A stretch of 64,000 nucleotides of DNA from JBBRNH01 sp038230415 (GTDB taxonomy: Bacteria > Bacteroidota > Bacteroidia > Cytophagales > Spirosomataceae), in contig JBBRNH010000004.1 of the NCBI GenBank assembly GCA_038230415.1, forward strand, positions 58,003 through 122,002, read 5' to 3'. The translations under genes were made by a program, and so were the position numbers. This document shows positions 43,291-52,061 of the stretch, in pieces. Numbering within the stretch: position 1 is the stretch's first letter; every line of letters starts with the position of its first letter. Below the pieces are notes generated by a model. It was not told the origin of the DNA. It did not search any database and worked only from the letters and a program-made list of their open reading frames with translations.

Positions 43291-43340
43291 TTTTCATTTA
43301 TTTTTGGCAGTAGTAATATCACAACCTATTACAATAAGGA

Positions 43341-43877
43341 TTACCCCTGATAATCCCACTCTTCGGCTTCGGGCAGGTATTCAACCAAACCCTTCTCCGT
43401 CTTGCCGACCGCCACCCGCCCAGACCGCACAAACTCCAGAATATCGTAGGGTTCCAGATACGTGAACAGGTGCTGAATCTCGTCTTCGCTGCCGGTTTTC
43501 TCGATCACTACGTAGTCTAAACCCCAATACACAACCCAGGCTTTAAATTGTTTATTGAGTAGTTCAACATCTAACCGCTTGCCGCCCAACGGCGTAGCGA
43601 CTTTAAACAGCGCGATTTCGTTAAACACAATCTCATTGTCGAGATACCCAAACACGGCCAGTACCTCCACGATTTTACGAATCTGCCGCACGAGTTTCTC
43701 GACATCATCACGTACTTCGTGCTTAATCGTAATCGTGAACCGTGACACACCCGGTCGCTCCGTTTCGCAGACGGTCAGACTCTCGATGTTGATGCGCCGG
43801 CGGGTGAAAATAATCGTGATGCGGTTGAGCAACCCGATGGTGTTGGCCGTGAAAACGCAGATGGTATAGGTCATCAT
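43341..43877 (-). CDS. ilvN: Acetolactate synthase small (regulatory) subunit
   Basis: The 178-residue protein starts TYTICVFTANTIGLLNRITI, an ACT domain, and continues RRINIESLTVCETERPGVSR. A second ACT-like part spans about residues 85-160. It regulates the IlvB catalytic subunit, normally mediating valine feedback. The first two codons are both ATG, and the gene overlaps the ilvB stop by 4 bp (ATGA-type), so they are coupled. Confidence 0.93.
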   Translation of the reverse strand: MMTYTICVFTANTIGLLNRITIIFTRRRINIESLTVCETERPGVSRFTITIKHEVRDDVEKLVRQIRKIVEVLAVFGYLDNEIVFNEIALFKVATPLGGKRLDVELLNKQFKAWVVYWGLDYVVIEKTGSEDEIQHLFTYLEPYDILEFVRSGRVAVGKTEKGLVEYLPEAEEWDYQG

Positions 43878-45622
43878 TTCAGTCTGATTTGCGACACGCT
43901 GGCTCCGGCAGGTACCATCGGGAACACGTTTTCTTCCTTCTCCACGATTACTTCCAGCAAATATGGGCCGTCGTGAGCCAGCATCCGGTCGAGCGATTCG
44001 CTTAACGTACTGCGGTCATTACAGGTATGGCCCGCCATGCCGAAGCCTTTGGCGATGGTGATGAAATCGGGGTTTTGCAGTTCGACAAACGAATACCGTT
44101 TGGCGTGAAATAACTGCTGCCACTGCCGCACCATGCCCAGGAAATTATTATTCAGGATGATGGCTTTCACGGGTTGTTTGTTCTGGACGATAGTGCCGAG
44201 TTCCTGCAACGTCATCTGAAAACAGCCGTCGCCGATGATGGCAACCACCGTCCGGTCGGGTGCGCCGACCTGTGCGCCAAACGCGGCTGGTAAGGCAAAG
44301 CCCATCGTCCCCATTCCGCCCGACGTGACCAAGCTGTTGGGCCGCCGAAACTGGTAATACCGCGAGGCCATCATCTGATGCTGTCCCACATCGGTCACTA
44401 ACACGGCCTCGCCGTTGGTTTTGCGGGAGAGCATATCAATAACTTCGCCCATCTGGGTTTTTTCGGAATCACCCGACAGACTCGGCACCGTAATTTCCTG
44501 ATTCTCAATCACATCGTACTTCCTGAACTCGTTTCGCCAGACGCTGTGATTGTTATTGTGAACGAGTGGTAGCAGGGCTTGCAGGGCGGCTTTGGCATCA
44601 CCAACAACGGGCGCGTGGGCTTTCTTGATTTTGTCAATCTCGGCGGGGTCAATCTCGATATGCACGATTTTGGCCTGCGTAATAAACTTGGTCGCATCGC
44701 CGGTCACGCGGTCGTCGAAGCGCATACCGATGGCGATAATCACGTCGGCCTGATCGGTCAATACGTTGGAGCCGTAGTTGCCGTGCATCCCCAGCCAACC
44801 CACATACAGCGGGTGGTTGGTCGGGATGGTTGACTGACCGAGGAGCGTGGTGGCGACCGGGATGCCCGTTTTTTCGGCGAAGGCCAGCAAATCGGCTTCG
44901 GCGTGGGCAATCTGTACGCCGTGACCGGCAAAAATATAGGGCCGTTTTGCCGAGTTAATCAGCTTGGCCGCCGTTTCGATTTGCTCCGGTTTTGGCACCA
45001 TGCGCGGGCGGTAGCTGACGATGTGGTTGCAGGATTCGTACTGAAACGGCTTGGTCATCAGTTCCAACTGCGCTGACTTGGTGATGTCAAGCAGCACCGG
45101 CCCCGGTCGGCCCGCATTGGCGATATAAAAGGCTTTGGCAACAGCTTCCGGCACTTCATCGGCACTCGTAATCTGGAAGTTCCACTTGGTAATCGGCATC
45201 GTTATGCCCATCACGTCGGCTTCCTGAAAGGCATCGGTGCCGAGGAGTTTTTTGCCGACCTGCCCCACAATACAGACCATTGGCGTAGAGTCGAGGAGGG
45301 CATCGGCGATGGCCGTAACGAGGTTGGTAGCACCCGGCCCGGACGTAACGAGACAGACCCCGGCGCGGCCCTGCACCCGCGCATAGCCCTGAGCCGCGTG
45401 GCCCGCGCCCTGCTCGTGCCGCACAAGAATGTGGTTTATCTGCTCCTGAAAATCGTAAAGCGCGTCATAAACCGGCATGATGGCCCCGCCGGGATACCCG
45501 AAAATGGTATCTACGTTTTCGGCCACCAAACATCGCATCAATGCCTGTGCGCCGGAAATCAGCGCGGGGGCTGGCGTGGCAACGGTTATTTTTAATTTGG
45601 GAAAAACGCTGATTGCTTCCAT
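43874..45622 (-). CDS. ilvB: Acetolactate synthase large (catalytic) subunit
   Basis: The 582-residue ThDP enzyme has DTIFGYPGGAIMPVYDALYD, the catalytic Glu in LVRHEQGAGHAAQGYARVQG, FAD-domain motifs in the middle, and the ThDP signature IGDGCFQMTLQELGTIVQNK near residue 470 ending in ILNNN. It condenses two pyruvates, or pyruvate and 2-oxobutyrate. A HepT gene lies only 12 bp upstream. The transcript would therefore carry the toxin module directly into ilvB. Confidence 0.96.
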   Translation of the reverse strand: MEAISVFPKLKITVATPAPALISGAQALMRCLVAENVDTIFGYPGGAIMPVYDALYDFQEQINHILVRHEQGAGHAAQGYARVQGRAGVCLVTSGPGATNLVTAIADALLDSTPMVCIVGQVGKKLLGTDAFQEADVMGITMPITKWNFQITSADEVPEAVAKAFYIANAGRPGPVLLDITKSAQLELMTKPFQYESCNHIVSYRPRMVPKPEQIETAAKLINSAKRPYIFAGHGVQIAHAEADLLAFAEKTGIPVATTLLGQSTIPTNHPLYVGWLGMHGNYGSNVLTDQADVIIAIGMRFDDRVTGDATKFITQAKIVHIEIDPAEIDKIKKAHAPVVGDAKAALQALLPLVHNNNHSVWRNEFRKYDVIENQEITVPSLSGDSEKTQMGEVIDMLSRKTNGEAVLVTDVGQHQMMASRYYQFRRPNSLVTSGGMGTMGFALPAAFGAQVGAPDRTVVAIIGDGCFQMTLQELGTIVQNKQPVKAIILNNNFLGMVRQWQQLFHAKRYSFVELQNPDFITIAKGFGMAGHTCNDRSTLSESLDRMLAHDGPYLLEVIVEKEENVFPMVPAGASVSQIRLK

Positions 45623-45634
45623 TAGGGTGGCGTT

Positions 45635-45994
45635 TTATAGGTTGTTGTCTTGTTCGTTATTCAGTGTGCCAAGTATATCTTCGATAGCAATCAGAAGTGG
45701 AGTGGCATCGTCAGTAATTGCCAGCCAGACAATCATTAAATCTACATCAAAGTATTGATGAATCAGTCGGTCGCGCATACCAGCCATATCTTTCCAAGGC
45801 ACATCGGGAAAGCGGTCACGGAGCGGCATTGACAATCGTTTGGTGGCTTCGCCAGCGATCTCTAACTGTCTTACACAGGCATCCTGTGTTTTTGAATCCA
45901 GTAGAAATGTTTTTTCTGTCATTCCTTCGGCATAGGCAAGAATTTTCCTGAAACTATCGGCAATATGATCCAAATAAATTCGGTCGTCTTTCAT
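45635..45994 (-). CDS. HepT-like HEPN ribonuclease toxin (DUF86)
   Basis: The 119-residue protein has the complete HEPN motif in GMRDRLIHQYFDVD near residue 75 (R-x4-H-x-Y). RQLEIAGEATKRLSMPLRDR is typical of the family. Its ATG overlaps the end of the MntA gene (ATGA). It is a separate module from the one at 39084, with clearly different sequence. Confidence 0.9.
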   Translation of the reverse strand: MKDDRIYLDHIADSFRKILAYAEGMTEKTFLLDSKTQDACVRQLEIAGEATKRLSMPLRDRFPDVPWKDMAGMRDRLIHQYFDVDLMIVWLAITDDATPLLIAIEDILGTLNNEQDNNL

Positions 45995-46278
45995 GAGGTA
46001 ATTAATTTAAGGTCATGAAAAATATACTGACGCAATCGTTCATTTTTCACTCCCCCTTCTGAGACTAAATCAACCCTAATTTTCAGACTCTCAGAAAGTT
46101 CTCGCTCCATTCTGACAAACGTGAGCAGTGAAACAGGTTTAGATAATTTAATCAGAATGTCCAGATCACTGTCGGCCCGATTTTCTCCCCGTGCGTATGA
46201 ACCAAACACGCCAACCCACTCTGGCTGGTAAGGCTTTAGATAGGTCATGATCAGTTGGTTTTGGGTTGGCGTTGTCAT
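45991..46278 (-). CDS. MntA-like nucleotidyltransferase antitoxin
   Basis: The ATG at 46278 gives 95 residues. A longer upstream frame overlaps the methyltransferase gene and is rejected. The GS-x10-D-x-D motif is intact in VFGSYARGENRADSDLDILI near residue 30. It pairs with the HepT gene by a 4-bp overlap and should AMPylate the HEPN Tyr. Confidence 0.9.
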   Translation of the reverse strand: MTTPTQNQLIMTYLKPYQPEWVGVFGSYARGENRADSDLDILIKLSKPVSLLTFVRMERELSESLKIRVDLVSEGGVKNERLRQYIFHDLKLITS

Positions 46279-46301
46279 CGCTTTATTGAGCTTATCCGGA
46301 T

Positions 46302-46880
46302 TTATTTTGTAACAATCATAATCCCCGTTGACCAAGCCAGTTTAACAACCTGAAATTCCGGTTTAGCGTCTAATATAGCCACCAGCGTGTCCACGTTTTC
46401 AGTATGACCATTGGGCCAGTTGGGTTGGGGCAGCATATCGTCAATCACATACAATCCCCCTTTTTTGAGCAAATTCAGTGCCGCGTCGAGGTTGGCATAT
46501 TTCCCCGGCCAGGCATCGGCAAAAATAAAATCAACTGACTGATGCTCGGCGTTTTCTAACCACGACCCGGCATCTGCACAAACCAATGTCAACCGGGCAT
46601 CATGTCCCAAAATCCGGTTTGCGATGGCCTGATACGTTGGCTCATTATCAATCGAAACCAGCGTCGAATCAGCGTCCATTCCGGCCAATAGCCACGCGGT
46701 TGCCAACCCCGTTCCCGTCCCGATTTCCAGCACGTTTGCGCTGGGTTTCGAGGCTACAAGCGTTTTCAGTAACGCACCCGTCTGCAAATCCGAGGGCATG
46801 GAAAAACCAATCGCCAAACTTTCGTTTTGGATGGCCGTGTAGGTTGTTGGCAGTTGGGTTGTGGTATCGGTAAACATCAA
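46302..46880 (-). CDS. Class I SAM-dependent methyltransferase, O-methyltransferase-like
   Basis: The 192-residue protein (start at either of two adjacent ATGs) has the AdoMet motif ANVLEIGTGTGLATAWLLAG near residue 49, VSIDNEPTYQAIANRIL as motif II, and VDFIFADAWPGKYANLDAAL near residue 115. It resembles catechol-type O-methyltransferases but is shorter than most. The substrate is unknown. It overlaps the DUF2283 gene stop by 4 bp and precedes an MntA/HepT pair. Confidence 0.8.
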   Translation of the reverse strand: MMFTDTTTQLPTTYTAIQNESLAIGFSMPSDLQTGALLKTLVASKPSANVLEIGTGTGLATAWLLAGMDADSTLVSIDNEPTYQAIANRILGHDARLTLVCADAGSWLENAEHQSVDFIFADAWPGKYANLDAALNLLKKGGLYVIDDMLPQPNWPNGHTENVDTLVAILDAKPEFQVVKLAWSTGIMIVTK

Positions 46881-47110
46881 CTAAATGCCTGATTCTGGCT
46901 TGCGTTCATCATGGTTAAGCCAACGACTTCGTCGCGCTCATAGCGAACGATTACATCATTATCCAGCATCTCCGCGTCGTCGGCATGATTAGGCTTTTTG
47001 AAGTGCAGATACAGCACATTGGCTGCTTCGTCGTAGTTCGACCAAATGGTCTTATGCTTCAGGAAATAAGGAACAATGCCTTTCAGTTCGTCTAATTCTG
47101 CAACGGCCAT
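46877..47110 (-). CDS. DUF2283 protein
   Basis: The 77-residue protein matches DUF2283: WSNYDEAANVLYLHFKKPNH, DAEMLDNDVIVRYERDEVVG and LTMMNASQN. DUF2283 proteins often pair with DUF4258 proteins in toxin-antitoxin-like loci, but no DUF4258 gene is present here. The next gene instead encodes a methyltransferase with a 4-bp overlap. Confidence 0.8.
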   Translation of the reverse strand: MAVAELDELKGIVPYFLKHKTIWSNYDEAANVLYLHFKKPNHADDAEMLDNDVIVRYERDEVVGLTMMNASQNQAFS

Positions 47111-47142
47111 ACAAGTATTCGTTTTTGAAATTCGCGCATTTC

Positions 47143-48288
47143 TTAGCCTTTCAGGAGTGATTGAATATCATCCAGATCGTGTAAATCCTGTTCATGTTGT
47201 GCCATGTTTTTATAGATGAGAAACGCTTTTTCACCATGTTTCAAAGCATCATCAATACTTCCAATCTGCCTACATAGAAATCCAATCGAAATGCGTGCTT
47301 TAAGCAGATCTCGATTAAACAGACCTTTATTTATCCTGATTGTCTTAGCGGCCACCTCTTTAACAATCAAAGCTGTTTTGTCAGCTTCTGTATGAAGGCC
47401 TATCTCCAGTAAAGCCTCCAGCTTATTCCAGTAGTAGATCGATTCTTCTGATTCAATGCCAATACTTTGATTGAAGTAATAGAGTGCCTGATTCCAATTC
47501 TTTAGTTTGTCATATGCCAAACCAATTGTGTTGTATACATCGGCATCTAAGTTTCTGTCTCCCAGTGCCTTCTGGCCTATTTCAATGCCTTTCTGATAAA
47601 ACCCCTCTTGTAAATATATTGCCGATAGAAGGCTATATGCTGATAAGAGATCGGGGTTCCGTTGTATAACTAATTGGAGTTGAATTTTGGCACAACTGTA
47701 GTCTTTCTTACGATAAGATACCCAAGCTAGATCCAGAGTGTCTCCACCGTTCCTATCTATCAATTCTCCTGAACTGGGTTTATCCAGTTGTATTTCACGT
47801 TCGTAAAAAATAATCTCATCAGCAGATAATTCTACACGTTGTACGCGCTTGTTCGTTTGTACGAGAATGTTGTTTCGAGTTATTTGTTCAAACTGAACGG
47901 AGTATTGTTGCACAACATTCTCGCTGTCAGTAAGTAGTATGTTTTCTGCATTTCTAAATTCCGCATTATAAGTCCAGTTATAAGACCCTGTTAATACAAT
48001 TCGGTGGTCAATTACACAGAATTTATGATGAAGTAGATGCCTATTGTCAAAAAAAAGCCTTCCACCTTTATCAATAAACACCTGCCAGTCCAAAGCTCCT
48101 TCATGATTGTTTTTATAGTCATTACGAGTGGCTATACGAACGGATACATTATGATCAAGTTTCTGGCACAATAGGTCAAAGAGGCTTTGTGTGGAAAACC
48201 AGGCTACGGCAATATCAACAGCTTTTTCAGCTCTCGCCACTTCGTTGAGTAGTACGCGCTGAATATTATTGAAATGGGCTTCTATCAT
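47143..48288 (-). CDS. Phospholipase D-like protein with TPR repeats
   Basis: In this 381-residue protein, residues 1-140 form a single PLD-like domain (KAVDIAVAWFSTQSLFDLLC) with an HxK-x4-D motif in LHHKFCVIDHRIVLTGSYNW near residue 87. Residues about 190-370 are TPR-like helical repeats (TLDLAWVSYRKKDYSCAKIQ, DVYNTIGLAYDKLKNWNQAL, ALYYFNQSIGIESEESIYYW). PLD-family proteins with one motif usually dimerise to form a nuclease active site, and the TPR part may sense partners. It sits between ilvD (11 bp) and a small DUF2283 gene, and is AT-richer than both ilvD and ilvB. A defence or stress role is possible but not shown. Confidence 0.78.
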   Translation of the reverse strand: MIEAHFNNIQRVLLNEVARAEKAVDIAVAWFSTQSLFDLLCQKLDHNVSVRIATRNDYKNNHEGALDWQVFIDKGGRLFFDNRHLLHHKFCVIDHRIVLTGSYNWTYNAEFRNAENILLTDSENVVQQYSVQFEQITRNNILVQTNKRVQRVELSADEIIFYEREIQLDKPSSGELIDRNGGDTLDLAWVSYRKKDYSCAKIQLQLVIQRNPDLLSAYSLLSAIYLQEGFYQKGIEIGQKALGDRNLDADVYNTIGLAYDKLKNWNQALYYFNQSIGIESEESIYYWNKLEALLEIGLHTEADKTALIVKEVAAKTIRINKGLFNRDLLKARISIGFLCRQIGSIDDALKHGEKAFLIYKNMAQHEQDLHDLDDIQSLLKG

Positions 48289-48299
48289 AACTTAATCAA

Positions 48300-50000
48300 T
48301 CATTGCTCATCCGTCACACAGCCCTCGCTCGCGCTTTTCACACTCCTGATGTATTTGCCCAACACGCCCTTCGTGAAGCGCGGTTCGGGTTGGGTCCAGC
48401 GGCTTCGTCGGTCGGCCATTTCGGTGTCGGAGATGTGCAGAGTCAGTTCGCGGCCAACGGCATCGAGGGTGATGCGGTCGCCGTTTTGCACCAGCGCAAT
48501 CGGTCCGCCGTCGAAGGCTTCGGGCGTAACGTGGCCCACCACAAAGCCGTGTGTGCCGCCCGAAAACCGCCCGTCGGTTATCAGCGCGACTTTATCGCCT
48601 AAGCCCGCGCCCATGATGGCCGAGGTTGGTTTCAGCATCTCGCTCATGCCGGGGCCACCCTTCGGCCCGCTGTTGCGAATCACAATCACCTGCCCGGCCA
48701 CGATTTCGCCCCGCGATAAGTACTCGATTACGTCGCTCTCGTGTTCGCAAACCAACGCGATGCCCTCAAACCGTTCGCCTTCTTTGCCGGTGATTTTTGC
48801 TACCGAACCCGTTGGGGCGAGGTTGCCACGCAGAATCTGAATGTGGCCCGTTTTCTTGATGGGGTTGCTCAACGGGCGCACAATCGTTTGACTATCAAAG
48901 GCCAAATCGGGTGCGTCGGCCAAATCTTCGGCAATCGTGCGGCCCGTTACGGTCAGGCAATGGCCGTGAATCAGGCCGTTTTGCCAGAGGTATTTCATCA
49001 CCGCCGGTACACCCCCGATGGCAAGCATATCTTCCATGTAGTACTTGCCGCTTGGTTTCAGGTCGGCCAGAAACGGAACCCGGTCGCTGATGGTCTGCAC
49101 ATCGTCAATCGAGAGCGTCAGGTTAGCGGCCCGCGCAATGGCGAGATAATGCAGCACGGCATTGGTAGAGCCGCCGAGAGCCATCACGATGGTCAGTGCA
49201 TTTTCTAATGATTCCTTCGTGATAATGTCTTTGGGCGTGATGTTGCGTTCGAGCAATACGCGCATGGCCGCGCCGATTTTTTTGCACTCTTCCTGCTTGC
49301 CCTCGTGCGTGGCGGGGTAGCTGCTGCTGAACGGCAAACTCAGGCCCATCGCTTCGATACTGGCGGCCATCGTGTTGGCCGTGTACATACCGCCACAGGC
49401 TCCCGCGCCGGGAATGGCGTTGCGGATAACGCCTTCGTAGTCTTCGTCAGAAATGTTGTTGGCGTAGCGTTTGCCGAGGGCTTCAAAGGCCGACACGATG
49501 TCGAGTTTCTGGCCTTTGTACTGCCCGGAGCGAATGGTGCCGCCATAAACCATGATACCGGGCCTGTCTAACCGGGCCATTGCCATGACCGCGCCGGGCA
49601 TATTTTTGTCGCAACCGACCACCGTCACTACGCCGTCGTACCACTGCGCGGCTACGACTGATTCTATCGAGTCGGCAATCAGGTCGCGGCTGGGCAGCGA
49701 GTAACGCATACCGTCGTTGCCGTTGGTCATGCCATCCGATACGCCGATGGTGTTAAAAATCAGCCCGACAAGTCCGTTGGCGGTGATACCCTGTTTGACA
49801 TAAACCGACAGGCCGTTGAGGTGCATATTGCAGGTGTTGCCCTCGTAGCCAGTGCTGGCAATGCCGATTTGCGGCTTCTGCATATCGGCTTCGGTCAGGC
49901 CCACACCGTAAAGCATGGCTTTGGCAGCCGGGTTCGAGATTTCCTGGGTCAGTATCCGGCTAAAGCGGTTGAGAGCGGTGGTATTTTGCGTTTCTGTCAT
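48300..50000 (-). CDS. ilvD: Dihydroxy-acid dehydratase
   Basis: The 566-residue Fe-S dehydratase has AQWYDGVVTVVGCDKNMPGA near residue 115, PGAGACGGMYTANTMAASIE near residue 190, and the C-terminal GRFSGGTHGFVVGHVTPEAF near residue 490. It makes 2-oxoisovalerate and 3-methyl-2-oxopentanoate. It is the first branched-chain gene in transcription order. The 285-bp spacer upstream of it holds a long hairpin at 50147-50219 and no gene. Confidence 0.96.
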   Translation of the reverse strand: MTETQNTTALNRFSRILTQEISNPAAKAMLYGVGLTEADMQKPQIGIASTGYEGNTCNMHLNGLSVYVKQGITANGLVGLIFNTIGVSDGMTNGNDGMRYSLPSRDLIADSIESVVAAQWYDGVVTVVGCDKNMPGAVMAMARLDRPGIMVYGGTIRSGQYKGQKLDIVSAFEALGKRYANNISDEDYEGVIRNAIPGAGACGGMYTANTMAASIEAMGLSLPFSSSYPATHEGKQEECKKIGAAMRVLLERNITPKDIITKESLENALTIVMALGGSTNAVLHYLAIARAANLTLSIDDVQTISDRVPFLADLKPSGKYYMEDMLAIGGVPAVMKYLWQNGLIHGHCLTVTGRTIAEDLADAPDLAFDSQTIVRPLSNPIKKTGHIQILRGNLAPTGSVAKITGKEGERFEGIALVCEHESDVIEYLSRGEIVAGQVIVIRNSGPKGGPGMSEMLKPTSAIMGAGLGDKVALITDGRFSGGTHGFVVGHVTPEAFDGGPIALVQNGDRITLDAVGRELTLHISDTEMADRRSRWTQPEPRFTKGVLGKYIRSVKSASEGCVTDEQ

Positions 50001-50146
50001 TAGCGAAATTTCGCTGATAGTGGAATAACGCTGTAAATAAAACGGCTTTTATGACTTTTACCAAATGAAAAGCCAAAATAGGGGGGCAGTTGGCAGCTTA
50101 GAGTCTGCGCAACAAAACGCTGACTTACCTATTGGTCATTCTGGCG

Positions 50147-50219
50147 ACTCATCAAAAGCGTGGTCTGAAGGGTGCCGGAACTACTGTTCAGCACCCTTCA
50201 GACCACGCTTTTGATGAGT
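50147..50219. repeat. Perfect 29-bp inverted repeat upstream of ilvD
   Basis: Arms 50147-50175 and 50191-50219 are exact reverse complements around a 15-nt loop (CGGAACTACTGTTCA). It lies about 150 bp before the ilvD start and about 70 bp after the stop of the next upstream gene on the same strand. No T-run follows in the minus direction, so it is not a typical intrinsic terminator. Confidence 0.92.
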
Positions 50220-50285
50220 TAGAAAGTAGGAATGGCAACGGTACTTAAACCGACGGTGAGCTACGTTGCGAAGCCCGGATGATGT

Positions 50286-51908
50286 TTACTTTTTCGTTAA
50301 CCGCTTTACCGTTTTCCGCAGGTGGGCATTCTCGATTTTAAGTTGCTGCACGTCTTTTTTGAGTTGAATCAGATACAGCATCGTTTCTTCGACTTTCGCC
50401 AGCAACGCGGCATCCATCGTCGCCACATCAATGCCCTCTTTGGCTACCTGTGCCGCACCCGGAATGCCTGGCAAACGCTTGTTGGCCGCAATAAACCGTT
50501 CGACCTCGGCCAATGGCTTCAGCCGATACGTCGGCTCAAATACCTTGTCTGACCACTCGGCAGCACTGCCAATCCGGGCGCGATACCGGGCGGCAACCAC
50601 GTCGCCCTGAGCGGTCACGGTCAGAAACTGATCGGTGGTGAGTTGGGTGGGGCTGCTGGCGGTAAGTTTTGAAAGCCGCAGTCCGCTGTGGTTGGCTTCG
50701 TCGGCCACGATGTCGAGTTTCTGGGCGGGCGTGGCCGTACCGATTCCCACATTGGCGTTGTGACCCAGCACGAGGGCGTTGCTCCGGCCAACGGTGGCCC
50801 CGTAACCGATGGCGGTTGCGTTTTCGAACGGCTGCCCGTTTTGGGCCATCATCACGCCGGTTTCCGTACCCAGAAAGGTATTGCGGTTGCCCTTGTTTTG
50901 GTTGCCGCTGTTGTAGCCAACGTACACGTTATCGTCGGTGTTGGCTCCGCTGAATACGGCGCGGGTGCCAACAATGGTGTTCCGCGAACCGTCTTGGTTG
51001 CCCTTGCCCGCGTTCAGGCCCAAAAATGTGTTGCTGCTGCCGGTGGTGTTGTCATACCCGGCGCGGCTGCCCACAAACAGGTTGCCGGTGGCGGTGTTGT
51101 TATACCCCGCCGAATCACCAATCATCACGTTTTTGCTGCCGGTAGTGTTGTTAAAGTTGGCCCGAATACCAAGCAGCGTATTGGCCTTGCCCGTGCTGTT
51201 GTTTTCGCCCGCACTGCTGCCCACAAACGAATTGCCGCTGCCGGTCATGTTTTGCAAGCCCGCACTGGCTCCCAAAAACGAGTTTTCGACTCCGCTGGTG
51301 TTGCGACCGCCCGCGTAATATCCGGCAAATACATTATAACTACCCGCTCTGTTGCCTAAACCGGCGTATGTACCGAGAAACGCGTTGAAACTGCCGCTCA
51401 GATTTTGCCGCCCGCTACCATAGCCCACGAAGGAATTGAAACTCCCGATGTCATTAAACGAACCGGCTGAGGTGCCGAAGAACGAGTTGCCCTCGCCAAC
51501 ATTATTGGTTGCCCCGGCAAACGTTCCCAGAAACGAATTGTAATTCCCGGATGTATTTGACGACCCTGCCGAACTACCGATGAAGGTATTTTGAAGGCCC
51601 GTCGAAATTGTGCCGGCGTATGAGCCAATCATTGTGTTGTCGCCCTGCGTGGTGAGGGCGTTGCCAACCTGCGTACCAATCAGCGTATTATTGCTGCCGG
51701 TTGTGGCCGAGTTGCCCGCGCCTGAGCCAATAAAGTTGTTGGCGTTTCCGGTGAGGGTGCCAAGCACATTGCCGGGGCTGGGATTAACAATAACATTCAT
51801 GTTGCCGGGGGCGGGAGACGTTGGCCCCGTAATGATGAGATTTTGGGCGAAACCGGCACCCGGCAGCAAAACCGAGAGCGCAACCCAGCGCAGGAATACG
51901 TGTTGCAT
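50286..51908 (-). CDS. Secreted repeat protein, adhesin- or fibre-like
   Basis: The ATG at 51908 gives 540 residues with a signal peptide (MQHVFLRWVALSVLLPGAGF). Residues about 60-345 consist of some 17 tandem units of 16-17 residues, for example NTFIGSSAGSSNTSGNY and NSFLGASAGLQNMTGSG, with pattern N-x-F-x-G-x-x-A-G-x-x-N. This is a beta-helix-like fibre. The C-terminal part has GIGTATPAQKLDIVADEANH, then a DKVFEPTYRLKPLAEVERFI segment resembling intramolecular-chaperone tails, and ends in a coiled coil. It is probably a trimeric surface or extracellular fibre. The ligand is unknown. Confidence 0.78.
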   Translation of the reverse strand: MQHVFLRWVALSVLLPGAGFAQNLIITGPTSPAPGNMNVIVNPSPGNVLGTLTGNANNFIGSGAGNSATTGSNNTLIGTQVGNALTTQGDNTMIGSYAGTISTGLQNTFIGSSAGSSNTSGNYNSFLGTFAGATNNVGEGNSFFGTSAGSFNDIGSFNSFVGYGSGRQNLSGSFNAFLGTYAGLGNRAGSYNVFAGYYAGGRNTSGVENSFLGASAGLQNMTGSGNSFVGSSAGENNSTGKANTLLGIRANFNNTTGSKNVMIGDSAGYNNTATGNLFVGSRAGYDNTTGSSNTFLGLNAGKGNQDGSRNTIVGTRAVFSGANTDDNVYVGYNSGNQNKGNRNTFLGTETGVMMAQNGQPFENATAIGYGATVGRSNALVLGHNANVGIGTATPAQKLDIVADEANHSGLRLSKLTASSPTQLTTDQFLTVTAQGDVVAARYRARIGSAAEWSDKVFEPTYRLKPLAEVERFIAANKRLPGIPGAAQVAKEGIDVATMDAALLAKVEETMLYLIQLKKDVQQLKIENAHLRKTVKRLTKK

Positions 51909-52061
51909 GATCGAATCGTTATGTTTGGTTGTTAAAAAGAGGCTTTCGCCCTGAAATGTAAGCCGTATGATTGGTCTCCCCAACACCCCACAGACTACAT
52001 TCGCCCGCAGGAAGGACACACAGCCCCGTTTTGCCCGTTTTTTTTATCGAATGGCTAAAAA

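Noticed and set aside
50870..51780. Regular 51-bp spaced repeats that could look like a CRISPR array
   Set aside because: They are in frame, vary in sequence, and encode a 17-residue protein repeat. There are no constant repeats with unique spacers and no cas genes.
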